NCBI RefSeq assembly: GCF_963675165.1
Contig: NC_087378.1
Location: forward strand, 2,210,525-2,274,524
DNA from: Halichondria panicea
Taxonomy: Eukaryota > Porifera > Demospongiae > Suberitida > Halichondriidae
Reading direction: 5' to 3'
Length of the DNA: 64,000 nt
A program made the translations under genes and the position numbers. Shown one piece after another: positions 54,401-64,000 of the stretch. Positions within the stretch are counted from its first letter, which is position 1; each line of letters starts with the position of its first letter. The notes under the pieces are model-generated. The model was not told where the DNA came from, did not search any database, and worked only from the letters and a program-made list of their open reading frames with translations.

Positions 54401-57400
54401 TTCTGCATAAATTATGGACAGTCTGTTAAAGTAACAACATTGAGTGGTGTACAAGCTATATCATTTATAATAGGGGAGCCATCAATTGTGCTGTATATGT
54501 ATGCCTTTATATCAATCGTACCTTTACAGCTATTAACGAGTGTGCTGATGGCACCAACAACTGTGAACATCTCTGCATGGATACTGGATCCTCCTTTGAG
54601 TGCTCGTGCAGAAATGGCTACACCTTGAACGCTAATCAGGCAACCTGCGATGGTAAGCAATTTTACTGCATCATATATACATGCACCATGCAGCAATCTG
54701 CTTTTATTGATTCTATACTCTCATCATAATGTTCTTATTGGCCATAAAGTACTTCCAAAAACAACGCACTCTTTATTTACATTGTCTTTGTTTTTATTCA
54801 GACATTGACGAGTGTATCACAAACAATGGAGGATGCTCAGACACTTGCCGGAACTCAGCCGGGTCCTTTGACTGCGTGTGTCCCAGTGGCTTTACCCTCA
54901 ATGCCGATGGACTCTCATGCACAGGTGAGTAGGTATCTCTCTCTTTGTAGCTACTTCGATTTGGCGTGCACTTAAAATTCAGTAATTTTTCGTCAATTAT
55001 ATAGAAAGACAATGCAAAATGCGCGCAATCTACACACACAAGTGCGTGTGCTTGGGATGTTTTATATATAATTATAGCTGGCTCATAATTACCTGTAATA
55101 ATAGTCACACCATTTATGATATGTTTTTCTACAGAAATCAATGAGTGTAATTCAAACAATGGCGGCTGTGATCAGACCTGTACGAACACTGTCGGAGCCT
55201 TCCAGTGCAGCTGTAGCGCTGGGTACCAACTCGATACTGATGGTCTATCATGCGAAGGTAAGCTGATCACTTGAAATGAATATTATGCTAATTGTATCCT
55301 GTTCGGAACCGCAAAGCATGGTTGTAATAATTATGAATGGCACCATTAATTGTTCAGTAGTTTTGCTAATTTAACATATTTTGCTAAGTTTTGTAATGTA
55401 ACACATTGTACAACCCTCTTTCTTGTTTACCTAAACAGACATTGATGAGTGCTTACTGAGCAATGGAGGCTGTGACTCTGTCTGCTCTAACACGGAGGGC
55501 TCCTTCGAATGTGACTGTAACACTGGGTTCAGAATAGAAGCAGACGGAAGGACTTGTACTGGTACGTATGTGAGCATGTAGAACCAACGATCTACTAGCC
55601 TTGTTGATTGCAGAGTAATCATGCAATCTCCTGTTAGTGTAGCTAGCAGGAAATCATTACCAGCTGTATATTATATATTATTATTCACACACACTTTCTG
55701 TTCCCACATGCAGCTATCAATGAGTGTGCAGAGGGAACTAACAATTGCGAGCAGTTGTGCTCAGATACCGGTGATGCCTTTGTCTGCTCTTGTCGCAGTG
55801 GGTACACACTCAATCAGGATCAGGCCACTTGCACAGGTAATCTTTATTATATTAGTATGTCATGTGTGAATGTGTCAACTTGTTTTAAAATTAGAAGTGA
55901 CTTTATTTCAAATGACAAGATTGTATCGTAATTATGTCCCTGTGTAAATACATACAACATGTAGGTATGAATGTGTACATATACATAGCTAATTCTCAAA
56001 AATTACTGTTTTCTCATGATAATGGTAGCAAACCTGAACGTGTACAAGCGTCCACAATAATTAGTATGAAATCCCTCTAATCATTAATTTGATGTTGCAG
56101 ATATCAATGAGTGTGATGCACAAGCGGGTGGAGTGTGTGAGCAAAATTGTGATAACACTGACGGAGGGTTCGAGTGTTCCTGTAATAGCGGCAAGCAATT
56201 GGACGCCAACGGATTCACTTGCTCAAGTGAGTGTTGAAATTCATACTTCCATATTGGAACGGGTGTACGAATTGTGTAAAAATGCTATGTACTATACACA
56301 TTTTCTCCTGTAAATCATGAGTTCTTATTTCTCCTGCAGACATCACTTCAGTTGTGGATGAAAACGGTGAGCTCTCTCTGTTCCTTATGTGCATGCACAC
56401 CTCACAGGCAATCGGCATTTTTGCTTAGTCTGAGTCTGACAGCTAGTAGTACACACACATACATGTACCTCTTTATGTGTAGTAAACATACGAACTAACT
56501 CCTTCACACCTACACACACACAGTTGCTCCTATAGGTGGCATTGTCGGTGGAGTGATCGGCGCGATAATTTTCTTTGTTTTGTTAATAGTCATCGTCATC
56601 ATTGTGGTCACAGTGCTGATGAAAAAGCGAAGCGATAAGACCGAAGGTGACTACAGACCATCGAAGGCAAGCCCAAGCAAACAAAACTCCTCACAGCTGC
56701 ACAGACCTGTCCATGCTTCTCTGACTGGATCAAGTGACAATCTCTTGAACACTTCTACCAATGGTTACCACAACAGTAACATAGCCTACGTACCAGCTAT
56801 GACAACTTTCAGTAATCCTTCTCCAACCAGTCCAACCAGTCCAATCTCAAACGGCCGCTATACTAAAGGATATACCCCACCCCCCGTAACCCCTGCACCC
56901 AGTGGCCCCCCACCTAGACGAGCAGCTCCAATGGCCCCCAAGACAAACCCTGCACCTTCGGCACCCCCCAAATCCTACCTACTACCCGTCAACTCAGTGC
57001 AGTCTCCTCCACCGAAACCAGCCAAACCATTCCTGCAGTCAACACCTCCCCCAAAACCAATGAAGCCTCCGGTCCTCTCAAAGCCTCCGGTCTTCTCAAA
57101 ACCTCCAGTCCACTCAAAACCTCCAGTCCACTCAAAGCCTCCAGTTCACTCAAAGCCTCCTCCGTCTACCGGAACTCCCCTGTATCCGCCATTGAAGCCA
57201 GTAACAGGAGACATTGCAAAGCCTGCTCCTAAGCCAAAGCCAGCCCCTCCACCTAGTAGACCAGTCGCACAGGATAGAAGAGCTCCACCTCCGGCACCAG
57301 CCGTGAAACCACAGCCGAGTAACAAGCCTGTTCCAAGTGAGTAGATATACATACGTATATATACGGCCTATGCTAGGAACCTTCCCTGTCATAAGGTACA

Positions 57401-57677
57401 ATAATGCCTTTCCTACTCTATAAAACAGCGTTGCCCAATGCTATACAACGTACAACACACTTCGTCTAGTCTATGTATAGTACTATTGCCGTGTTTATCG
57501 TAATTATTTCCACACACAGCTCCCAGACCGTCTGTAGCCCCTCGAAGTAACAGCAAGCCTGTTCCTCCCCCGGCCCCCAAACCCACAGCTCCACCTGCCC
57601 CCGTGAACAGCTCAACTAAACAACCCATGGCCCCACCTGGCGGCAAAAAAGCAATGGTACCGCCCCCAAGAAGATGA
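45438..57677 (+). CDS. ADAM metalloprotease with about 20 EGF modules, membrane span and proline-rich tail
   Basis: More than 35 exons. Signal peptide [18 protein letters not shown] (45438). The prodomain lies in exons 45675-47148 ([15 protein letters not shown] is typical ADAM). A furin-type LKRQ is at 47276. In the metzincin domain, exon 48043-48206 carries [13 protein letters not shown] (third zinc His present) and exon 48372-48893 carries the Met-turn GYCIMA. The disintegrin domain has the loop [14 protein letters not shown]. The cysteine-rich domain spans exons 49537-49654, 49789-49896 and 50188-50356. An EGF is at 50544-50613. About 20 EGF modules (50737-56226), mostly DINEC...GSFxCxCxxGY, suggest calcium binding. 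The membrane span is in exon 56524 ([20 protein letters not shown] onward). The tail has many PxxP and KPPVHS repeats. Predicted to be an active surface sheddase. Vertebrate ADAMs have at most one EGF. Confidence 0.93.
46815..47080. repeat. Minisatellite in an ADAM intron
   Basis: Units of roughly 33-48 bases combine CACACACACATGCACACACC, CTCACACATTGCACTGC and CTCCACTCCACAC. About seven imperfect copies precede the exon at 47081. Confidence 0.85.
47801..48002. mobile_element. MITE, TACCGTA family, before the ADAM zinc-site exon
   Basis: TACCGTATAGCTAGTAGTTT..GGGGGGGCAAAATATTC at the left is inverted at the right by GAATATTTTGCCCCCCC...CCCGGTATACGGTA. It ends 41 bases before the exon carrying HELGHN. 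Confidence 0.8.
48958..49440. other. Repeat-like segment in an ADAM intron
   Basis: It starts CCCGAGGCCGTGCTGCGGCC with TCTGTCTG runs and GCTTCGTTGTCGAATAAAAG. These words are reminiscent of, but weaker than, the repeat family at 14330 and 63500. No coding sequence is seen. Confidence 0.35.
50737..56226 (+). repeat. Array of about 20 EGF-module exons, all phase 1-1
   Basis: Exons 50737-50862, 51073-51195, 51478-51600, 51903-52025, 52282-52404, 52641-52763, 52817-52939, 52999-53118, 53188-53433 (two modules), 53492-53614, 53674-53796, 54005-54127, 54242-54364, 54530-54652, 54802-54924, 55135-55257, 55439-55561, 55714-55836, 56101-56226. Nearly all are exactly 123 bases. Each begins and ends in phase 1, so any number could be gained or lost without a frameshift. 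Confidence 0.93.
57056..57163 (+). repeat. 18-base coding repeat in ADAM tail (KPPVHS)
   Basis: Six to seven 18-base units encode [12 protein letters not shown] and KPPVHS in the cytoplasmic tail. The repeated PxxP-like motifs could bind SH3 domains. Confidence 0.85.
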
Positions 57678-57854
57678 ACTGAATATCACAACAATTATTA
57701 CCCTCCCTAAATTAGCGTGTTGCTCTGTTTTTAAATCCAATGCATGTGTAGACGTGAAAGTTATAGCACAAATACATTCACTATTAATTATTCTTTTAAA
57801 TCACTGAAAATAGACAAACAATTTTGCAAAATTAAATGATGAATGAAAAGAATA
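57678..57854. other. Convergent 3' gap, ADAM to BCS1L
   Basis: 177 AT-rich bases hold both 3' UTRs. No separate element is seen. Confidence 0.6.
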
Positions 57855-59994
57855 CTAAAGCGTCCATATTTGGTTGACATTGTTCAGCGAGTCTTCTGGG
57901 TCATTCTTGTAGAACATAAAGTAGCCTTGTAGCTGAGCCATGCTGACGGGTTTGTTCATACAAGTCACTTGCTCTGCAAACAGCTGGGCTCTAGCAATAG
58001 GCTGCTCTGGGTAGAATCGAAGGTACATCTGCTCCAGTTGGTACGGAGATGCATAATCAATAGCAACCTTCATGTCCACTCGTCCCGGTCTAATTAAAGC
58101 AGGGTCCAACCTAAACCAATAAATCAACATTAATTATACAGCATACATTGAAAGAGCATAATTATATAAATTATAGTCAATGTGATTGGATGCACACAAT
58201 AATTATGTAATTACGTATACCCTGTGCGTGCGCAGCAGGGGTAGAGTGATTGGTGTGTGTGTGTGTGTGGACACAAAAATGAGCTGTTTGAGCGAACTAG
58301 ACACCTTCATGGACTGCTTCAACTGCTAATGAGACAGTAGGATAGACTAGCTATAGTTTAAACTTGTAGGTGATCTTCGAAGGCGACTGTTTTCTAATCA
58401 ATCTCGCTTTATAAAGTCACGATCATTCCCCATTTACAATCCCAGAAGGTCATTACGATAAAAAGTTTTGTATCCGTTTTGCCGCTCTGCGCGTGCAATG
58501 AAGCTCAATGCACGGGGTGGAGCATCTTGTTACAGTGATGCATAGTGAACCCACCTGTCTAAGTAGTTGGTGGTCATGAACACGACCCTCCCCTCAGTTG
58601 ACGCCACTCCATCCAAAGTGTTCAACAGCCCACTGAATGTGACTCTACTCAACCCTTCGTATGCCGTTTTAGCCTTTGCACTCTCCTCACGGCTCACAAA
58701 TGCAGCATCCACATCTTCTAAAAGTACAAGACTTCGCTGAGGGGCTAGACTGAGCAGGTGGTTGAGACGATCGTCAGACAATCCTCGATCACTCAGGTTG
58801 AGTACACAGATGCTGTAGTCCAGCTCACCAGCCAGTGCTGTACTATTGTGTGTGCGTGTTGGAGGGGAGGGGGGGGGGGGGGGCAATATTTTGTGGGATG
58901 TATTTGTGAATGCATAAAAAGAACAAAGTCATTCACAATCAGAACAAGTTCTAGCACATCTCGCCTCTAGGGCATTGAGTGGTCATTACATGAAACTACT
59001 CTTTCCACAGCCTGGCGGACCATAGAGAAGGTAACCACGACGATAGGGAATGCCTGAAAAGCAACAGCAAAGTATTTATTTCCAATAATTGTTGTTCCAA
59101 CGTAAGCAGCACTCACCTCTCTCCATGTACCACTGCGGTGTACTGACGAAGCCCTTGATGTCATCCACAATAGCCTCTGTGATGCCCTGGTTCAGTATCA
59201 CTGAGTTGATGGCCCGGTGTTTCCGTGGGTAACCAAACTGGCGCCACTCGGCCCCGACAGGAGTATACATGATCGTTTTGCCCTCCATCTCCTCCAGAGC
59301 CATTTTCCTGGCTTAATACACATGTGCATACCAGACACAAACCAAGTAAACAAGGGGACTAAAACAGTACTTTTTACAAATGCAGAGTTTTATAAACAAG
59401 CTCCACATACCTAACTAGAAACCTGATAAAAGGGGGCACATAATTATATACACTTGACATTGACATAGTGTATTAGGTTATGTCATCAGTTAGATCTACC
59501 AATAGTGACTAGACTAGATAAAGAATAGACATACCTTCTTCCAAAATTCCGAAGTACACCCCTTTGTCTCTACCAAGGGCTGTAAGTGTCACTGTTTCAA
59601 ATGGAGTCCCATTTTGAAGATTCACCATTTGTTTCTCCCTGTTTCGTTCGACTCGTATCCATGTCCGTTTGTACCAGAATATATGAACCCCTGGACTCGG
59701 AATAAAATCAAATTTAGTCCTAATGCTTCCGTTTTCCAATTGTTGGAAGGTCGTCTGAGCACTCAAGTGTTGGGTATGGCTGGCATTCTCTGTTATCCAC
59801 TGAAGAAGCCATTGGTAGCTCTTGTCTCTACTGGGGACTTCTAGTGTGATCATACAGTGCCTTCTGAACATAATCATGCCAAGCTGACTGCCCTTCCTCA
59901 GAAAAGCAAGCCCAGCTCCAACTCCAACCAGTCCAAACCCTGCACCAAAGTATGGATTATTCTGCAAAGCTCCTACAAACTCTGCTAGCCCCAT
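57855..59994 (-). CDS. BCS1L: Mitochondrial AAA ATPase BCS1, complex III assembly factor
   Basis: Five exons, minus strand: 59994-59535, 59311-59117, 59053-58990, 58842-58555, 58110-57855. They sum to 1263 bases (420 residues; human 419). The N-terminal membrane segment [20 protein letters not shown] with flanking basic residues acts as the internal mitochondrial signal. The BCS1-specific domain follows ([20 protein letters not shown]). The AAA domain has Walker A GPPGCGKS (split by an intron just after it), Walker [45 protein letters not shown] with the arginine finger, and the C-terminal [11 protein letters not shown]. It translocates the folded Rieske iron-sulfur protein into complex III at the inner membrane. 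It sits between two ADAM genes. A poly-C run precedes the acceptor at 58842. Confidence 0.97.
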
Positions 59995-60177
59995 AGTGAA
60001 GTGATTTAATAATTTAATAATTAGTAGTCAATGATTAAGGACGCCCTTGAGTTTACTTTGGCCATGTGGTCTTTGATGACTGCGCATGTGCAATAGCAAA
60101 CATCACACAGAATCTATGTATAAATTCTTGGCCTTTCTGTTCTACCATTAGGTTGCCATGGATTACATATAGACTAT
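59995..60177. other. Upstream region of BCS1L
   Basis: AT-rich; it has an ACGCCCTTG word at 60041. No promoter motif is recognised. Confidence 0.4.
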
Positions 60178-60553
60178 TTAATAACAGGAATTCAAGAAGA
60201 ATTGTATTGCTGTAAATCTCCCATAGTGTGCTATCTGTGACATCATCGCAGAATCTATGTGAGAAGGAAGACAAACATTCAAAACAACACTCGTACCATC
60301 CTCGGCTAGGGTCTGTTACCTCCGCTAGTTTCACACGACTGGGTCTCAACATCAACTCCCCTTGCCCCAACAATAATAATAGTATCGGAAAGTCTGGCCA
60401 CATTTCCAGTCAACACCCAGTGCAGTATCATCTAAATTTAAGTACATGTAGTACACATGTATTGCCAATACTATTGCATGGGTCCATTTCACCCACTTCA
60501 TGCATTGTAAGCATGTTTCTGAAAGGACTCACCACAAAGAAGCTATAGACCAT
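60178..60553 (-). CDS. Possible tiny membrane protein (weak prediction)
   Basis: Three exons with GT-AG borders can be joined on the minus strand: 60553-60533, 60431-60320, 60254-60178 (69 residues, consistent phases). The product starts MVYSFFVMILHWVLTGNVAR, a hydrophobic helix, and continues SDTIIIVGARG. I do not recognise a family. A single long frame of 116 residues (60403-60053) overlaps it. Either or neither may be real. Confidence 0.22.
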
Positions 60554-60813
60554 ATTTTGTCAGCAGCCTATGGTTCCATTGATCTGTTCAACACACAATA
60601 CCTTAATTATTATTGCTGTATGATCTGATCAACAAGCAAGCACTTACTTTAAACAGTGTCATTCTATTTTCAACACTTGGTATAAATAAATAAATAATTA
60701 TAGAGTCACATTAATTCACAAAAAGCCTGAGTAAAAAATGAATACTAATGAACTATGTTCTATAATAATAATAATTATAATACAATTTCATATCACAAAA
60801 GTTGGTTGTTCAA
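60554..60813. other. Intergenic gap downstream of the second ADAM
   Basis: AT-rich (several AATAATTAT words). No gene is seen. Confidence 0.5.
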
Positions 60814-63431
60814 TCAAGGCTTGGGAGGAACAAGAGGCCTCCTTGTAGCAGGCACTCCGGGCCTCGGTGCAGGCTTAATTGGTGGCTGGTGGTTGGCATT
60901 ATCTAGGGGTTTTTAAAAATATGTTTGTTATCAAGAGCATATGCATAGGGGTGCATGGTTTGGTTTAATGCATTACACACTAAAAGCTTACAGGGCGGAG
61001 GTGGGTCTTCTCTTGAGGCAGGTATTGGTCTAGACGGTGGTTTAGCCGTGGGTGGAGGAGGTTTGAAAGCTGGTCCTCTGGGTTGTGCCGTCCGTGAGGG
61101 TGGTGGGCGTGAGGGTGCTGGACGTGTGGAGGGAGTAGTGGGAGGACGTGAGGGTGGGGGAGGTCTTGTTGCCGCTGGAGAGGGAGTTAGCTTATTGGAC
61201 CGTACCACACTAACTGATGTGACAGGTTTAGTAGTGGTGTGACCGTTTACTGATCGGCCTCTGTGTGATGGGGTGTACTTTCCGTCCTTGTAAAACTTTA
61301 TCAGCACTACTGTGACAACCACTGCCCCAACGATCAGAGCAAGCACAAGGAGGGTTCCAATGATACCCCCAGCTATCGCCCCACCTGTAAAGGAGAGAAT
61401 ATAGCAGTGGATCAGCAGGAGTCCTTCAACATGATTGTGATATAGTAAAAACCATAGAGTGTACAAGAGTACATGTAAGTCTAAGCGGAATCTGTCATTG
61501 CTAACTCTTAGTTCTGAGTTTGAAATGGACAGGCATAGGCCACTGTAGTATATTCTGACATACATGTAGAGTGGACACATTAACACACACACACACACAC
61601 CTGACGCTGATGCTCCTCCGCCAGGCACATCGATAAACTCACTGCAGACAGACCCACCAGAGCCAACATTGCATGAACACATATTGTCAGTGTTGCATAC
61701 CTAAAAAGAGAAGAAATTCGTATGTCATGCACGTATTAGAGACACATTATTATTTTTATCAACGCAATTGACAAGTTCACGAGTACATTATCTTACTCTA
61801 CCCACACACACTGTCATGTGATTCCCCTTGACGTACCCCGTTTCCAGAGCAGGAGAGTCCATTGCTTCCTACCGAACAAGGAGGGATGTTCAGGCTGGTC
61901 AAGGGCACACACTGTCGTTGGAAGCACACCTGCAAACAGCAAAATACATATATACTTACACAAGTATCACAACTACGAACAATACATGAATCCAAAGTGC
62001 ACTATTAAAGTGTCCATGCATGCATACAGTATGATTGATTGCCAAGCTGAAGGCTTACCATTTCGTCTCCACACTTTGTGCCTTCATCAACCAGTCCGGG
62101 ATTTACAGCATCTGATGATGTCGGGGTAACTGAGCCACGACACTGGTGAGACACTCGATTGTCATCTCTGTTTGAAACTGTGATGACGGTGGTGAAGATG
62201 TTGTTCGGGTTGGTAAATTCCCCAAATTCACAGTAGAGGAGACCACACATCTCGTCTCCTGATGCACATGAGAGATATTGGTTTTGGGAGGGATCGTGGC
62301 CACAGTTGCCAAATTGATTACCAGCCAGGTTCCTTGAGTAGCACTGGTCTATACCTTTATTGGTGTCTGCAGGGAGGAGAAATTACAAAAATGTATGTAA
62401 GTACATGTATGTAGTCTGAAAATACAGTTTAGATACACATACCGTAAAACGTCTAATTAAGGCGCCACTCTAATCTTAGCGCCAACTTTAAACAGTCTAA
62501 TTTTTCTTTGTTCTAATTGGGGGCCAAATGAAGCCATCAAAGCTATTTATCAACGTGGCCGTCACTTTAAATAAGGCTAAAGTATTTTTCTCTGTTCTAT
62601 TTGTGCGCCATAAAACCTTAATTAGAATTTTTACCGTACTTAAGTATATGTTGCATGGTATAGTACATGCAGCATAATGGATGCAGTAGGTTACCATAAT
62701 TCTTTAACTCACTGAAGTCGATCTGACACTGAGAATCATACGAGAGACAAGTACCAGAGAAGCAATACGAGTCGTTGTTGTTGCAAAGCTGTCCGTCCTG
62801 AACTCTGAAATCCTCGGGACAGTCCGAGGAGTCACCAGAGCAATACTCCGTGATGTCACACTCCTGGGTGGACTCACGACAAGTGGTGCCATAGAGACGG
62901 AGCTGACAGCTGTCACAACAAGAGCCGGAGAAACACTCAGCCCCATCTATCAGCTGACAGGAGGTGGCATTGCAGCAGGGATCAGTGCAGATCTACAGAT
63001 ATATGTGTACATACGGGAGGAGAGTTGGCTCAGTCACAATTTACATTGTACATGTAGTGTACTCAAACAACTCAAACATTACTGACACAAGTACAGTCAC
63101 AAGACAATGGGAAATTCGCATGCAGTGTGCTGCATGTAGTCACACTTTAATCATAATTTATACTCTAGCCCAATAGTTCGGCACCAATTAGTTCAGCTCA
63201 CCTCTGGAGTGCCACAGTCGCAGACCTCCCCTGTCTCTCTGAGTCCGTTCCCACACACTCCCTCTCCCAAAATAGCCGCTGGCTCGTTGAACAGACAAGA
63301 GTTGAGACCGTATATTGTGAAGCCTGCATCGAGGTCTTCTTGTGAGCAGGTGGACCAGCGAGTGGATGGAATAGACCCTGACACGGAAGCCATGATACAG
63401 TTCCCTGTCGGGTCATTACACGTGCATGCTC
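60814..63431 (-). CDS. Second ADAM metalloprotease, C-terminal part (5' end beyond the window)
   Basis: Visible exons, minus strand: 63431-63202, 62992-62713, 62366-62059, 61929-61837, 61700-61601, 61384-60992, 60902-60814. The first holds the Met-turn region (ACTCNDPTGNCIMASVSG in part: NCIMA), so the HExxH exon should lie left of it on the gene, beyond or near 64000. The disintegrin domain follows (CGNGLRETGEVCDCG, loop CRESTQECDITEYC), then the cysteine-rich domain (NQFGNCGHD, CGLLYCEF). Only a short EGF-like remnant (VCNTDNMCSCNVGSGG) precedes the membrane span (GGAIAGGIIGTLLVLALIV). The tail is rich in PPPP, RPPPSR and KPPPP. It is a paralogue of the 45438-57677 ADAM but lacks the EGF array. 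It lies tail-to-tail with that gene, with BCS1L between them. Confidence 0.92.
62440..62638. mobile_element. Inverted-repeat element in the second ADAM intron
   Basis: TACCGTAAAACGTCTAATTA (then AGGCGCC) at the left is inverted by ...CCTTAATTAGAATTTTTACC at the right. Internal GGCGC words pair too. The ends resemble the TACCGTA family, but the interior differs. Confidence 0.75.
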
Positions 63432-63499
63432 CTGTTGAGAAGAGAAAAAGATGAATTCAGAACAAAAGTATTGTAGTAAGCAGGATTTCTTATGTGCAA

Positions 63500-63541
63500 T
63501 ATTATTATGCCTCGGTGCGCATGCGCAAGCAAGGTATACAG

Positions 63542-63613
<72 letters not shown>

Positions 63614-63960
63614 ACGGCTACAGCTGCTCAAGGATCAATGACATGCAAGTAAGAATTTCTATAGGCTTCTAGTCAAGTTTTCTTGGATTTTTATTCGTGG
63701 ATTTGCAAAATAATGCTTCGTTCTCGAGTTATTCCTAGTTTTGCTCTTTTTCAGAAGAGTGCGTAGCAAAACTTGTTCACTGAGTGTTGCTACTCTACTT
63801 AGTAGTTAGCTCTGCACTAGAACGCTAGCTATTGGTAGCTACAAGAGTGAGAAGAGACCTGCAAGGCTCTGCTGATGGCAGCCATTAATATAGACTTGAA
63901 ATTTGGCATCAATCGTTCTTAACAACAATCATGGTCGACCATTACCCATTCTTTGAGGCG
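63500..63960. mobile_element. Interspersed repeat copy related to 14330-14800
   Basis: It has the same word order as the kinesin-intron copy: GCCTCG start, GT microsatellite (63545-63611), TTTCTATAGGCTTCTAGTC, TTCTTGGATTT, ATTCGTGGATTTGC, TTCTCGAGTTAT, GCACTAGAACGCTAGCTA, GTAGCTACAAGA. It occupies the intron upstream of the Met-turn exon of the second ADAM. Confidence 0.6.
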
Positions 63961-64000
63961 TGATTCTGGATTCTGCCTGCATGCAACAAAATTAATTAAT

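Noticed and set aside
60053-60403. 116-residue minus-strand frame upstream of BCS1L
   Set aside because: No recognisable domain and it conflicts with the better-bordered three-exon candidate. Kept only as a comment there.

Overview
The window is nuclear DNA of a compact animal genome, most probably a demosponge or another early-branching metazoan. Genes are split into many exons with mostly 50-500 base introns (GT-AG, one GC-AG). They lie close together on both strands, and several share short divergent promoters. The gene set is animal-specific: an Eph-type ectodomain, ADAM proteases, a kinesin-6, a BTB-Kelch protein and a phosphotyrosine adaptor. Introns are full of short inverted-repeat elements, CA/GT microsatellites and poly-C runs. 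Placement as a sponge is my inference; no sequence search was run.

Layout, left to right: (1) 131-7748 (+), a large proline-rich adaptor with repeated YDVP-type tyrosine motifs and a C-terminal SH2 domain; its 5' end may lie outside the window. (2) 8050-8559 (+), an intronless linker histone H1. (3) 8820-10245 (-), BDH2-type short-chain dehydrogenase. (4) 10519-12605 (-), GLRX3 (thioredoxin plus two monothiol glutaredoxin domains). (5) 12824-28437 (+), a 26-exon KIF20B-like kinesin-6 whose introns hold several mobile elements and a 13-unit minisatellite. (6) 29314-32381 (-), an 8-exon gene of unidentified, possibly cupin-like family. (7) 32546-34815 (+), a single-pass receptor with an Eph-type ectodomain but no kinase. 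(8) 34911-35080, an orphan decayed copy of the last exon of gene 6. (9) 36118-36224 (-), a U6 snRNA gene with a pol III TATA box. (10) 37947-40175 (-), a Kelch-like protein. (11) 40399-45086 (+), an LRR protein of the AMN1/FBXL type. (12) 45438-57677 (+), an ADAM metalloprotease carrying about 20 calcium-binding-type EGF modules before its membrane span. (13) 57855-59994 (-), BCS1L. (14) 60178-60553 (-), a weak candidate for a tiny membrane protein. (15) 60814 to beyond 63431 (-), a second ADAM without the EGF array, cut by the window edge.

Two themes stand out. One is signalling and adhesion: a scaffold built to be tyrosine-phosphorylated, a kinase-less Eph-like receptor with tyrosines in a short tail, and two ADAM sheddases with proline-rich tails. 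ADAMs cut Eph/ephrin complexes in other animals, so a functional link is conceivable but not shown by the sequence. The other is genome dynamics: several inverted-repeat element families (one with TACCGTA ends in at least seven copies, another with ACCAAGGGCGTAT ends), a minisatellite whose unit matches a neighbouring coding exon, and microsatellites that form part of splice sites.
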